Notes: a model not told the origin generated them from the sequence alone. Numbered from the stretch's first letter, positions 43,136 through 52,597 are shown. The stretch: 64,000 nucleotides of DNA from an uncultured Alphaproteobacteria bacterium (GCA_902525035.1 CABZFN010000003.1:1-64000), one strand, 5' to 3'. Numbers and translations: made by a program.

Positions 43136-44269
43136 GTGAGAGAAATTTTTAAATATTCAAATTTAATTTTTTTATATGCTTTATCTCATAGTTATCTTGC
43201 AACTTGTTTTGCAATAGATCTTAAAATTCAAGGATACGAAGAACGCTATATTGGATTATCATTATCTTTGTGGGGAGTTGGTGTAATTTTTGGAGCAATT
43301 TTACATAATTTAGTTAGAAAAAAATTAAATTTATTTTCTACAATTTTATATGGTTCAATAATTCAGTTAAGTTTTTCAATAATTTTTTTAATTGATCAAA
43401 ATACTTTTCTAGTAGCTATTATGCAATTTGTCATGGGAATAACAAGTGCAATTAATTCTTTAACTTTAGAAACATACATAAGTTCAAAATTTAGAAAATC
43501 ATCTGGATTTTATATTTCATTGTTTTGGTCATCAGCAGGTTTAGGCGCAATTACTGGTAGTCTTATTATTGCTATTAATGGAATAAATAATTTTACATAT
43601 AATATTGCCGTTATATTTTTCTTTTTACACTTTATTCCAATCTTTTTATTTAGATTTTCTATAAAACAAATTAATATTGAAAATGTCAGCATAAAATTAT
43701 CCAATGATGTTCTAAATAAAATTAAATATTTGCTTATGTGTGTTGTTTTATTTGGTGCATGTGATGCAGGTTTTAGCTCATTATTTCCATCATATTTATT
43801 AGAAGAATCATATAGTGATAAACAAGTTGGAAGAATAAATTTTTTAGCTGGATTAATTGCTTTAGTTTTTTATCCCTTTATGGGTAAGTTAGTAGATAAT
43901 TATAATAAGACTGTTATATTTAATACTTTTTGTTTTATAAATTTTATTAATTTATTTATTCTTTATTTTATCAGTGATTTTTATGTTTATATAATTTGTG
44001 TAGCATTTTATTATTACACCATTGGAACAGTTTTCTTAATTACTTTTAATATTGTAGGTAAAAAACTTGAAGGGGGAGTAATAGTCTTTGGAATAGCTGG
44101 TCATTATATAAGTGAAAATATTGGAAGTTTCCTTGGTCCAAATTTAATTGGTAATATCATTAATATAAATATTAATTATTTCTTTTTAATATTTGTTTTT
44201 TTATATTTCTTAATTGTTTTACTTTTTAATTATAATCAAATTAGAAATGGTGGGCCCTCAGGGACTTGA
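43136..44269 (+). CDS. Major facilitator superfamily transporter
   Basis: Polytopic membrane protein of 377 residues with about 12 helices in two halves joined near residues 180-195 ([17 protein letters not shown]). Short loops such as NLVRKKLN between helices 2 and 3 and [10 protein letters not shown] between helices 8 and 9 occupy the positions of MFS signature loops. The start is GTG at 43136. The last codons (NGGPSGT) run into a tRNA gene on the opposite strand, sharing 22 bases. Substrate and direction are unknown; neighbours suggest a sugar or sugar acid. Confidence 0.82.
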   Translation: MREIFKYSNLIFLYALSHSYLATCFAIDLKIQGYEERYIGLSLSLWGVGVIFGAILHNLVRKKLNLFSTILYGSIIQLSFSIIFLIDQNTFLVAIMQFVMGITSAINSLTLETYISSKFRKSSGFYISLFWSSAGLGAITGSLIIAINGINNFTYNIAVIFFFLHFIPIFLFRFSIKQINIENVSIKLSNDVLNKIKYLLMCVVLFGACDAGFSSLFPSYLLEESYSDKQVGRINFLAGLIALVFYPFMGKLVDNYNKTVIFNTFCFINFINLFILYFISDFYVYIICVAFYYYTIGTVFLITFNIVGKKLEGGVIVFGIAGHYISENIGSFLGPNLIGNIINININYFFLIFVFLYFLIVLLFNYNQIRNGGPSGT

Positions 44270-44324
44270 ACCCCGGACCACCCCGTTATGAGCGGGGCGC
44301 TCTAACCAACTGAGCTAAGAGCCC
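44248..44324 (-). tRNA. tRNA with CAU anticodon, probably tRNA-Ile2
   Basis: A complete cloverleaf of 77 nt with an encoded CCA. The acceptor arm starts GGGCTCT, the D arm contains AGCTCAGTTGGTTAGAGC, the anticodon stem-loop is CCCCG-CTCATAA-CGGGG, and the T arm contains GGTTCAAGTCC. The CAT anticodon allows Met or lysidine-modified Ile2. The C4-G69 acceptor pair and the CTCATAA loop resemble E. coli tRNA-Ile2, so I favour Ile2 over elongator Met. The gene's 3' end overlaps the MFS stop region antisense. Confidence 0.93.
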
Positions 44325-44410
44325 TTTTTATGCCCTATACATGTAATTTTGATGATTATTAAGCTTTAATTTTATATTGTTATATAGAATTTATTTAAAA
44401 TAGAATTTTT

Positions 44411-45244
44411 ATGACACAACCTACGGAATTAGATAAATATCTTTTTGATCTTAAAGGTTTTATTGTAATCAAAAACGCTTTGTCGAAAAAAGAAGTAAAG
44501 GATTGCAACCAAATAATAGATAAAATCAAAAAAACACCTTCCAATGAATGGAATGGAAATGTGCATAGCAAAGGAAATATAGATCAGCATGGAGTTGAAC
44601 TTCAACAAATTTATGAAGCTGGTAAACCTTTTGAAAAATTGATTGATCACTCTTCATGGATAAATCATATGAAACACTTTGTGGGCGGAGAAGGAACATT
44701 TGATTATAATCATGGACCATTATTTATTGATGAAAACTTCGTAAATGTTAGAGGACCTGGTAAAGCTATTCCAGTGCATTCTGGTGCTCATGAAGGCACT
44801 CAAAGAGGACATTATAGATATCAGAATGGTAAGTTTCATTGTGGGCAAATAAATATTTTAGTGGCATTAAGTAAAATTTCTAAAGGGGATGGAGGAACAG
44901 TAATAATACCTGGATCACATAAATCTAATTTGAAACATCCTCAATTTGATAAATACAAATTAAAGAAAGATGGAAAGTATAAAACTGCTGACAGTATGAT
45001 TGGCTCAGAAGAGGTTTATTTAAATTCTGGTGATGCTATATTATTCGTAGATTCTCTATGTCATGGATCTTCAAGAAGGGTCAATAAAGGAGAAAGAAGA
45101 GTTGTTATATATAGATATGGACCATCTTGGGGATTTTTTAGAAATAGTTACAGACCTTCAAAGGAATTATTAAATAGAGTAAGTAAAACTCAAAGAAATA
45201 TTGTTATGCCTCATGAAGAAGTATTATCACCAGAAAAAAATTAG
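44411..45244 (+). CDS. Second PhyH-family dioxygenase-like protein with HxG motif
   Basis: Paralogue of the protein at 41158-41979, 277 residues, roughly two thirds identical by eye with no large gaps. It keeps His123-Ser-Gly125 (PVHSGAHEG) at the expected HxD position, distal His218 (DSLCHGSSRR), Arg229/230 and the shared YRYGPSWGFFR segment. Conservation of HSG in both copies argues the change is functional rather than decay. It is on the opposite strand to its paralogue and converges on the halogenase-like gene with a four-base overlap. Confidence 0.82.
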   Translation: MTQPTELDKYLFDLKGFIVIKNALSKKEVKDCNQIIDKIKKTPSNEWNGNVHSKGNIDQHGVELQQIYEAGKPFEKLIDHSSWINHMKHFVGGEGTFDYNHGPLFIDENFVNVRGPGKAIPVHSGAHEGTQRGHYRYQNGKFHCGQINILVALSKISKGDGGTVIIPGSHKSNLKHPQFDKYKLKKDGKYKTADSMIGSEEVYLNSGDAILFVDSLCHGSSRRVNKGERRVVIYRYGPSWGFFRNSYRPSKELLNRVSKTQRNIVMPHEEVLSPEKN

Positions 45245-46767
45245 AGTGATGCAAATTCTAAATAATCGTTATGCTTTATAAAACTTCTCATTTGATCATC
45301 ATATTGATCATTAAAACGTTTATATTCATCTCTTGCAAAAGGTTTTAAATTAAAATTATTCATTTCTTCTCTTGCAATATCTTTCTTTAGTAAACCAAGA
45401 CCATCTAATACAGGATAGTAAAGTTGTGATTGAACATGTGGAAGGCCAGAAAGATACAAATCGAAATCACTCATTCTAGGTAATTGATTTTTCCATTTAT
45501 TTATTAAATTTATTGTATCCTCATGGATACAATCATTCTTAACAAATTTCCAAAAATCACTATCATCTCTATTTGAAACATAATGAGTATTAAGAAAGAT
45601 CATGAAATCATCAAATTGACGACCTACTCTTTCATTAAATTCATCCATTATTTTTTCATTATTAAAATCCATTTCTTCTTTTAAATAATCAGTCGCAAAC
45701 AATATCATTTGTATGAGAGTACTATGAATTGAAGTAGCTTCTAATGGCTCAAGAAAGCCAGAAGCTAATCCTATGGCAATACAATTTTTGACCCATGATT
45801 TCTCTATTCTACCAGAAGTAAATTTAATATCGTTTCTTGGCTCTATTTCATGACCTAAGACTTTCTCTATTTCAATTTTAGCTTCTTCCGGACTAGTAAA
45901 ATCATCACAATATACATAACCAGCACCAATTCTTTCTTGTGTTGGTATTTGCCACATCCAACCATTTTTTTGAGCCCAAGCTAAAGTATAATTACTAATA
46001 TTTTTTTCATTTAATTTTAAAAAGAAAGGCATAGCTCTATTTACTGGTAAATTTTTTTGATAAGATTTCCAACCAACATTAAATAGTTTATTGATAAGGA
46101 GTTTTCTGAAGCCTGTACAATCTAGAACTAAATCAGTTTCAATTTCTTTACCACTCTCAAAATGAAGTTTTTCAATTTCACCATTTTCATTTAATGAAGC
46201 ATGCGTATAAACTTCATCTAGAATCTCTATATTTTTTGATCTTTTTCTTAAAAAATTTCCAACAAGATGATTATCAAAATGATAAGCATAAAAAAAAGGG
46301 CTTTTTAAATCGGGTCTACTATTTTCAAGATTGAAAGGAACTTTATTTGTTTCCATTAATTTTGTGTGTAAATGCACATCAGCAACAGAACGACCTGCAG
46401 CAACTGCATAAACATTTAAATATTCAAAATCTTCAGGGTCTTTTTTAGATGCTAACAATTGTGGGTCATCAATTGGTCCATAATATTGATGATTTAATTC
46501 TTTCCAGTCTTTATGAACAATTCCAAACTTTAGAGTAGCTTTTGTTTCTTTTAAAAAATCTAGTTCATCTAAATTATATCTTTTTAAAAAATCATAAAAT
46601 ATTCCAGTTGTTCCTTCTCCAACACCAATAATAGGGATACTTGAAGGATCAACAATTGTTACTTTTACATTTTGTTTATTTGTATAAAAAAAGTCACTTA
46701 GAATATATGCGGAAATCCAGCCAGCGGTGCCTGCGCCTAGGATAGTTACATTTTTTAGTTTTCTCAT
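45241..46767 (-). CDS. Flavin-dependent tryptophan halogenase-family protein
   Basis: FAD protein of 508 residues in the PrnA/RebH family. It starts with VTILGAGTAGWISAYIL (FAD loop), then GVGEGTTGIF. Lys80 (ATLKFG) aligns with the catalytic Lys, WMWQIP at 270-275 is the WxWxIP motif that separates halogenases from monooxygenases, and Glu343 (EPLEATS) aligns with the catalytic Glu. All three signatures support halogenase chemistry, though many carbohydrate-linked homologues have unknown substrates. It overlaps the transporter ATPase gene by one base, implying coupled translation, and needs reduced FAD from a partner not encoded nearby. Confidence 0.88.
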   Translation of the reverse strand: MRKLKNVTILGAGTAGWISAYILSDFFYTNKQNVKVTIVDPSSIPIIGVGEGTTGIFYDFLKRYNLDELDFLKETKATLKFGIVHKDWKELNHQYYGPIDDPQLLASKKDPEDFEYLNVYAVAAGRSVADVHLHTKLMETNKVPFNLENSRPDLKSPFFYAYHFDNHLVGNFLRKRSKNIEILDEVYTHASLNENGEIEKLHFESGKEIETDLVLDCTGFRKLLINKLFNVGWKSYQKNLPVNRAMPFFLKLNEKNISNYTLAWAQKNGWMWQIPTQERIGAGYVYCDDFTSPEEAKIEIEKVLGHEIEPRNDIKFTSGRIEKSWVKNCIAIGLASGFLEPLEATSIHSTLIQMILFATDYLKEEMDFNNEKIMDEFNERVGRQFDDFMIFLNTHYVSNRDDSDFWKFVKNDCIHEDTINLINKWKNQLPRMSDFDLYLSGLPHVQSQLYYPVLDGLGLLKKDIAREEMNNFNLKPFARDEYKRFNDQYDDQMRSFIKHNDYLEFASL

Positions 46768-48389
46768 TAATAAATAATATCAAAAGCAGATTTTATTAAG
46801 TTCTTTGTATAATCATTCTGAGGGTTGTTTAATATATTTTTTGCCACACCTTGTTCTAGAATTGAACCATCTTTCATAACAATTAAATTGTGGCTTATTG
46901 ATCTAATAACTCTCAAATCATGACTGATAAAAATATAAGTGGTTTTGTGATTTTTTTGGAGTTGAAGTAAAAGTTCTAGAATTTGTTTTTGAATAGATAA
47001 ATCAAGTGCAGATGTTGGCTCATCCAACAGGACAAATTTTGGATTTAAGACAAATGATCTGGCTATAGCTATTCTTTGTCTTTGACCTCCAGAAAACTCA
47101 TGAGGAAATCTAAGCATGGAACTAGGTTCTAAACCAACTTCACTCATTATTTTTTCAATTTTATTTTGTCGTTCATTTTTATCTTTCATATTAAGTGCTA
47201 CAATTAATCCTTCTTCAATAATTTGTTTAACAGATAATCGTGGATTTAAAGATGCGTATGGATCTTGAAAAACTATCTGCATTTGATTTCTAAATGGTTT
47301 GAATTGTTTTCTAGATATATGATCAATTCGATCTTCAAAAAACTTAATTTGACCTTCTACATCTGTGTTTGATTCTCTATCAACTAATCTTAATAATGTT
47401 TGACCTAAAGTAGTTTTACCAGATCCACTTTCGCCAACAATTCCAAGAGTCTCACCTTCTTTAAGATCTAGGCTAATGTTATTTACCGCATTAATTGATA
47501 AAACTTTATTTCTGCCTGATACTTTTACTTTAGTATTAAATGTGACATTAAGATTATCTCCAGAAAGTATACTTCTTCCATTCTTATCATAATATAAATC
47601 TCTTTCTTCTGGTTCGGAGGACAATAAGTGTTTTGTATAATCATCTTTTGGATTTTCAAATATTTCTTTTGTTATGCCTGTTTCTTTAATTTTTCCATTA
47701 TACATTACACAAACTCTATCACTAATTTGTCTGACTATTGTTAGATCATGAGTAATAAATAAAATTGACATTTGATATTTTTTTTGAAGACCTTGAAGTA
47801 ATTTAAGTATTTCTGTTTGAACGGTAACATCAAGAGCAGTAGTTGGTTCATCTGCAATAAGTAAATCTGGATTATTAGCTATAGCAATAGCAATCATAAT
47901 TCTTTGCCTTTGCCCTCCTGATAATTGATGTGGGTACTGTGATAATCTAGACTCTGGTTCTGGAATTTGAACTTGTTTTAGTAATTCAAGACATTTTTCT
48001 TTAAGTTCTTTATCTGAAAATTTTCCATGAATTTTTAATACCTCACTAATTTGATTTTCAATTGTATATATTGGATTTAACGAACTCATTGGTTCTTGGA
48101 AAATCATTGAAATATTTTTTCCTCTAATATTTTGATAGTCTTTCTCTGAATAAGAATTTATATTTATTCCATTAAATTTAATTGAAGTTTGATCAGATAT
48201 GATTGCATTTTCTGCGAGTAATCGAATAATTCCCCTAGCAGTAACAGATTTACCTGACCCGCTCTCTCCTACTAATGCCAACGTTTCACCTTTTTTAATA
48301 TTAAAGGATATGCCATTCACTGCATTTACTTCACCACTATCTGTATTAAACTTTACTTGAAGATTTTCAATTTCAACAAGATTGGTCAT
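46767..48389 (-). CDS. Fused double ATP-binding protein of an oligopeptide/alpha-galactoside-type ABC transporter
   Basis: Two complete ABC ATPase domains in 540 residues, like YejF or a DppD-DppF fusion. The first has Walker A GESGSGKS at 41-48, signature LSGGQRQRIMIAIA and Walker B LLIADEPTTALD. The second repeats GESGSGKTT, FSGGQRQRIAIARS and FVLLDEPTSALD. Each domain ends near an oligopeptide-ATPase-type tail (DDYTKHLL, NDYTKNLI). It overlaps the upstream permease by one base and the halogenase-like gene by one base. Confidence 0.93.
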   Translation of the reverse strand: MTNLVEIENLQVKFNTDSGEVNAVNGISFNIKKGETLALVGESGSGKSVTARGIIRLLAENAIISDQTSIKFNGININSYSEKDYQNIRGKNISMIFQEPMSSLNPIYTIENQISEVLKIHGKFSDKELKEKCLELLKQVQIPEPESRLSQYPHQLSGGQRQRIMIAIAIANNPDLLIADEPTTALDVTVQTEILKLLQGLQKKYQMSILFITHDLTIVRQISDRVCVMYNGKIKETGITKEIFENPKDDYTKHLLSSEPEERDLYYDKNGRSILSGDNLNVTFNTKVKVSGRNKVLSINAVNNISLDLKEGETLGIVGESGSGKTTLGQTLLRLVDRESNTDVEGQIKFFEDRIDHISRKQFKPFRNQMQIVFQDPYASLNPRLSVKQIIEEGLIVALNMKDKNERQNKIEKIMSEVGLEPSSMLRFPHEFSGGQRQRIAIARSFVLNPKFVLLDEPTSALDLSIQKQILELLLQLQKNHKTTYIFISHDLRVIRSISHNLIVMKDGSILEQGVAKNILNNPQNDYTKNLIKSAFDIIY

Positions 48390-49492
48390 TATTTTTTTGT
48401 TGTTGTTGCATATGGATCAATTGCATCGCGTAAAGCATCACCCAGAGCATTAAATCCTAAAACTGAAATTAAGATTGCAAAAACAGGACTTAGAACCCAT
48501 GGATAACTTCCAATTGTTCGCATATCTTGAGCAGAATTTAATTGAAGACCCCAACTAACAAATGGAGATTGAATGCCTAAGCCTAAAAAGCTAAAAAAAC
48601 TTTCTGTCAAAATTACAGAAGGTATCAATAAAGAAACACTAACTATAACGTGACTTGTTACATTAGGAAGAAGATGTCTATAAATAATTCTTAGATCATT
48701 GGAGCCTAAAGCTTCAGCTGCTTTAATGTAATCTAATCTTCTTAAGGAAAGAGTTTTGCCGCGGACTTCTCTTGATAGTTGAGCCCACCGTAAAGACGAT
48801 AAAATAAATGCCATAAAAATAAAAATCAGAAATGGATCCATTTGCCTTGGCAGAATTGCTACTAAGGATAAATACAAAGGTAGATCTGGAAAAGCTAAAG
48901 CAAGTTCAGTAACTCTTTGAGAAGCTATATCAAATTTTCCTGAAAAATAACCTGAACTGATTCCAACTAAAATTCCAATGAAAGTTGTAATACTCACAAC
49001 TATGAGAGCAAATAATAACGTTACTCTACTTCCTTTAAAAATTCTTGATAACATATCTCTACCGTATGCATCAGATCCAAGAAAAAATACTTTAGACCCG
49101 TCTTTAGTAGTAAATAAATGTAGATCCAAATTTAAGCCTAGAAACTTATATTCCCATCCTCTAGTAAAAAAATAAAGATAGTTTTTTTGAGTATAATCAA
49201 CATCCATTATTGGAAGATATGTGTCAGGATCAAATCCTTCAGTAAAACCATAAGCGAAAGGTCTTAACGAAAAATTATTATCTTCATCAAAGAAATGTAT
49301 TCCCTGAGGTGGGTAAAAAACTCTATCACTATCTCTTGCTGCTGGATCATATGGAGATAAAAAATCTGCAAAAATAGCAGAGAAAATTAAAAAGCCTACA
49401 AAAATTAAACCTAATATTCCAACTCTATTTTTCAAAAATCTTTTTCTTACTAGTGAAAAATATGAATTTTGTAAGTTAGAATTTTTTTCCAT
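48389..49492 (-). CDS. ABC transporter permease, DppC/YejE type
   Basis: Inner-membrane permease of 367 residues. The N-terminal helix at about residues 24-46 is followed by a long periplasmic loop (about 50-150) containing FLGSDAYGRDMLSRIFKGSR, given here as GSDAYGRDM, typical of this subfamily. Five more helices follow. The ATPase-contact loop is IKAAEALGSNDLRIIYRHLL near residue 254. It works with the adjacent DppB-type permease five bases upstream. Confidence 0.92.
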   Translation of the reverse strand: MEKNSNLQNSYFSLVRKRFLKNRVGILGLIFVGFLIFSAIFADFLSPYDPAARDSDRVFYPPQGIHFFDEDNNFSLRPFAYGFTEGFDPDTYLPIMDVDYTQKNYLYFFTRGWEYKFLGLNLDLHLFTTKDGSKVFFLGSDAYGRDMLSRIFKGSRVTLLFALIVVSITTFIGILVGISSGYFSGKFDIASQRVTELALAFPDLPLYLSLVAILPRQMDPFLIFIFMAFILSSLRWAQLSREVRGKTLSLRRLDYIKAAEALGSNDLRIIYRHLLPNVTSHVIVSVSLLIPSVILTESFFSFLGLGIQSPFVSWGLQLNSAQDMRTIGSYPWVLSPVFAILISVLGFNALGDALRDAIDPYATTTKK

Positions 49493-49497
49493 AATAT

Positions 49498-50496
49498 TTA
49501 ATTCTGTCTTACTCGAGGATCTAAAATTGCTAGTAAAATATCAGCAATAATATTTCCAATAATTAATATTACTGTTAAGCAGAATAAAATTGCTGCAGTA
49601 GTATAAGTGTCTTGTCTTTGAATAGATTCTACTAAAAGTGGTCCTGCAGTTGGAATAGATAAAACAATCGCAGCTTCTAGTTCCCCCATTAGCATATATG
49701 GTAAGGCAATACCCTGAAACATTACAAGAGGATGCAAGGCATTTGGGACTGCATGACGATACAATGTTTGATTTTCAGACAAACCTTTGGCTCTTGCTGT
49801 TTCAATATATTGCATCCGCATTACATCTAGTAAATTTCCTCGCATTACTCTCATATTGTAGGCAAGACCGCCGATAATTGCGATAACAAATATTGGCCAA
49901 ATATGAAGTATGCCATTCCATAGTTTTGCAAAAGACATTGGTTGAACAGCATAGAATGGAGAGTACATCGACCCAGTGTTATCCGAATTTAGAACAATTG
50001 CTAACCAATACATAATTAGTAATGCTAGAAAGAAACGTGGAATGGTCATTCCCAAAAAAGCAAAGATAGTGGCTACATTATCACCTAACTTATTTTGATT
50101 TTTTGCAGCATAAATTCCAATAAAAACACCTATAGTTGTAGCAAAAAAATGACAAATTAATGCTATTGCTAGAGTTCGAGGTAATCTATCACCTAACATT
50201 TCACTGACAGGTTTGTTGTAATGCATGGAAAAACCAAAATCGAAATTTAAAACAATATTTTTAATCCAATTGAAATATCTTATTATTAATGGTTCATTTA
50301 GTCCGTATTTTTCTCTCAACATTATCGTTAGTTCTAAAGCTTGTTCTTGAGTAATATTTGCTAAAGCCTTAGTCTGACTAACGTACCATGTTGCATAATC
50401 ACCAGGTGGTAATTCAATAATAAAAAAAATTATAATACTGATTACGAACAGTAATGGAATTGAATATAGAATTCTTCTGAATATAAATGAAATCAT
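49498..50496 (-). CDS. ABC transporter permease, DppB/YejB type
   Basis: Inner-membrane permease of 332 residues starting MISFIFRRILYSIPLLFVIS, the standard DppB-like first helix. The contact loop is ETARAKGLSENQTLYRHAVP near residue 237, and the C-terminus ends ILDPRVRQN as in the family. It follows the binding-protein gene across a 49-base gap with a strong hairpin. Confidence 0.92.
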   Translation of the reverse strand: MISFIFRRILYSIPLLFVISIIIFFIIELPPGDYATWYVSQTKALANITQEQALELTIMLREKYGLNEPLIIRYFNWIKNIVLNFDFGFSMHYNKPVSEMLGDRLPRTLAIALICHFFATTIGVFIGIYAAKNQNKLGDNVATIFAFLGMTIPRFFLALLIMYWLAIVLNSDNTGSMYSPFYAVQPMSFAKLWNGILHIWPIFVIAIIGGLAYNMRVMRGNLLDVMRMQYIETARAKGLSENQTLYRHAVPNALHPLVMFQGIALPYMLMGELEAAIVLSIPTAGPLLVESIQRQDTYTTAAILFCLTVILIIGNIIADILLAILDPRVRQN

Positions 50497-50508
50497 TTTT
50501 TTTTAAAA

Positions 50509-50535
50509 AGTAAGGGGCTTAAATAGCCCCTTACT
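50509..50535 (-). terminator. 11-bp GC-rich hairpin after the third binding-protein gene
   Basis: Arms 50509-50519 and 50525-50535 (core AAGGGGCT and its complement) flank a five-base loop, ten bases after the binding-protein stop codon. Runs of A and T on both sides make it a good intrinsic terminator, with four or five U after the stem on the minus strand. It likely limits expression of the downstream permeases. Confidence 0.78.
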
Positions 50536-50545
50536 AAAAAATTTA

Positions 50546-52597
50546 TTAATCAATACCAGGAACTCTTCCAGGGAAAAGTTCATCTAATTGATCATATTGA
50601 TAAACCCAGAATTGTTCACGGATAACTGTATCTTCAGCCCATTGATAAGCCAAAACAGGCATTCCATCAGCTAAGTTTTGAATTCTTTTATTTATCAAAA
50701 GTGCTGTTGGATATTGAACTATACCAGGCATATAAACATTTTCTGTAAACAGTTTCTGATAGCGAGACATTAATGCTTGAGCCTCTGCTCCTTCAACTCC
50801 ATCTCTCCATTGCTCAAGAATACTTACGATTTCTTTTTCAAATGATTGAAGTTGTTGAGGGTGTTCATCAGTTCCTAAGTGAGGATCAAATGAAGACGTA
50901 GTTACAGGACCCATATCTGACCAATAACCCGAATTAGGGAAAGCCATTTCTTGTTGAGATCTTACAAGTAACCAATCCCATTCACCTGCTTGTCTAGTTG
51001 GCTCAGTATCTTCCATTGGTTTAATATTAATCTTAATACCAACTTCAGCCATCATAGTTGCCATTCCATCGCCAAGCAACATTTCATTCTCACTGCCTTT
51101 ATTTTGAACTAAATTAATAACTAGATCTCCACCTCCATTTGGAAGATTTCGAACTCCGTTACCATCAGTATCCATAAGACCTAATCCATCAAGTATAGAA
51201 TTTGCACCTGTTGGATTATAGGGGAAAAATGAAGTAGCATCTTCATCAAAGAAAGCACTATCTCTAGCAAGACCACCCGCATAAACTGTCACAAATGGTC
51301 CTTTAGACATTGCTTTTGCAAATGCTTTACCATCAATTGCGTGTTTAATAGCTTTTCTGAATTCTAAATTTCTATTTAGATCTCGAATAGCTGCCATTTG
51401 ATCATCCAATACACCAAAACCAACTGCTTGGTTCATAGCGAGAGCATATCCCATTGTTCTTCCACTAAAAGATAGTTGAGCTTGCGCATCATCACTCTTA
51501 GACTCTTTAACAGCTTCTAAGTATAAAGGTACGTTCTCCATATTCGAGAAGTCAGCGTTACCAGCTAAGGTATCAACCGTTCTTTGGCCCCATGTTTTTA
51601 ACTGGAACACCATCTCATTCATATACGGAAGTTGTTGTCCTTTACTATCAACTTTCCAATAGTATGGATTTCGACGAAGTATTACGACCTCGTCTTGTTT
51701 ATATTCAACCGCAGTCCATGCACCCATGCTAACCCATGGTAAACGTCCGGCAGGAAATGCTTGAACGTAGTCATCATAAGAAGTACCACCATATTTAGGG
51801 TGATGCTCTTTAAGTAAATGTGAGGGTCCAGGGCAACCATTTATGTATGCCATGGAGTGAAGAACTAATTTAGGCTCCTCTTGTGGGAATGTCCATCTAA
51901 TCTTAGTTGGACTGAGTACTTCCAATGAAGTCCCTTCTCCCATTGTGGTTGCATTCATTCTTGTTGGAACGTTCTCATCAAGAACGTTATCTTCCCACCA
52001 AAAACGAACATCTTCTGCATCAAATGGATCACCATCTGACCATTTTGCTCCATCAATAAGGTTCATGGTCAGTTTATTTCCATCCCATTCCCAATCAGTA
52101 GCTAAGTTTGGTAAAGGATAAGAATCTTCAGCTTTTAATCTTACCATTGGACCATTTCTTGTAAGGCATTCTTGAACTGTGTAATTAATTCCACCCCATC
52201 CTTGATGTTGTGAAGCAGTCCAGTTCCATCCTTCAGGTCTTCCACCAATTGTATGTCTGAAAGTTCCTCCATAACGACCAATACCATCAGGCATTGCATC
52301 TCCGTTAAAAACTAGAGGTCTTTTTGGTAAACGTTCCCAAATTGGTGGTAGTTTTCCCTCTTGAACTAGAGCACTAATGTATTCTGGTTCATATAAAAAT
52401 TCAAAGTCTCCAATATCTTGATAGCTCATCAATTCATCTCTTCCAATGAACTGAACTTCTTGCATATTTTCAATTGCAGGTGCTGATGGAAGTGCTATTG
52501 CACCTTCCGGTCTCGCAGATACATTTGTACTAGTTAATGCAAAAGTAGCCGTTGCTACACTAGCAAGTAATGTGGATCTAAATTTATTTTTTTTCAT
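50546..52597 (-). CDS. Large family-5 solute-binding protein, AgpA-like (alpha-galactoside type)
   Basis: Periplasmic binding protein of 683 residues with a signal peptide ending near NVSA-RPEG. It belongs to the oligopeptide-binding fold (PLPNLATDWEWDGNKLTM and FDAEDVRFWWEDNV are typical) but is longer than peptide-binding members. Very large proteins of this fold, such as AgpA of Sinorhizobium meliloti, bind alpha-galactosides. The GH4 gene on its upstream side supports that use here. A DTDGNG loop near residue 485 may bind calcium. GGAGG at 52602-52606, four bases before the ATG, predicts strong translation. Peptide uptake is the alternative. Confidence 0.85.
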   Translation of the reverse strand: MKKNKFRSTLLASVATATFALTSTNVSARPEGAIALPSAPAIENMQEVQFIGRDELMSYQDIGDFEFLYEPEYISALVQEGKLPPIWERLPKRPLVFNGDAMPDGIGRYGGTFRHTIGGRPEGWNWTASQHQGWGGINYTVQECLTRNGPMVRLKAEDSYPLPNLATDWEWDGNKLTMNLIDGAKWSDGDPFDAEDVRFWWEDNVLDENVPTRMNATTMGEGTSLEVLSPTKIRWTFPQEEPKLVLHSMAYINGCPGPSHLLKEHHPKYGGTSYDDYVQAFPAGRLPWVSMGAWTAVEYKQDEVVILRRNPYYWKVDSKGQQLPYMNEMVFQLKTWGQRTVDTLAGNADFSNMENVPLYLEAVKESKSDDAQAQLSFSGRTMGYALAMNQAVGFGVLDDQMAAIRDLNRNLEFRKAIKHAIDGKAFAKAMSKGPFVTVYAGGLARDSAFFDEDATSFFPYNPTGANSILDGLGLMDTDGNGVRNLPNGGGDLVINLVQNKGSENEMLLGDGMATMMAEVGIKINIKPMEDTEPTRQAGEWDWLLVRSQQEMAFPNSGYWSDMGPVTTSSFDPHLGTDEHPQQLQSFEKEIVSILEQWRDGVEGAEAQALMSRYQKLFTENVYMPGIVQYPTALLINKRIQNLADGMPVLAYQWAEDTVIREQFWVYQYDQLDELFPGRVPGID

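Noticed and set aside
41551-44720. Frames antisense to both HxG dioxygenase genes
   Set aside because: The two antisense frames resemble each other only because the sense genes are paralogues.
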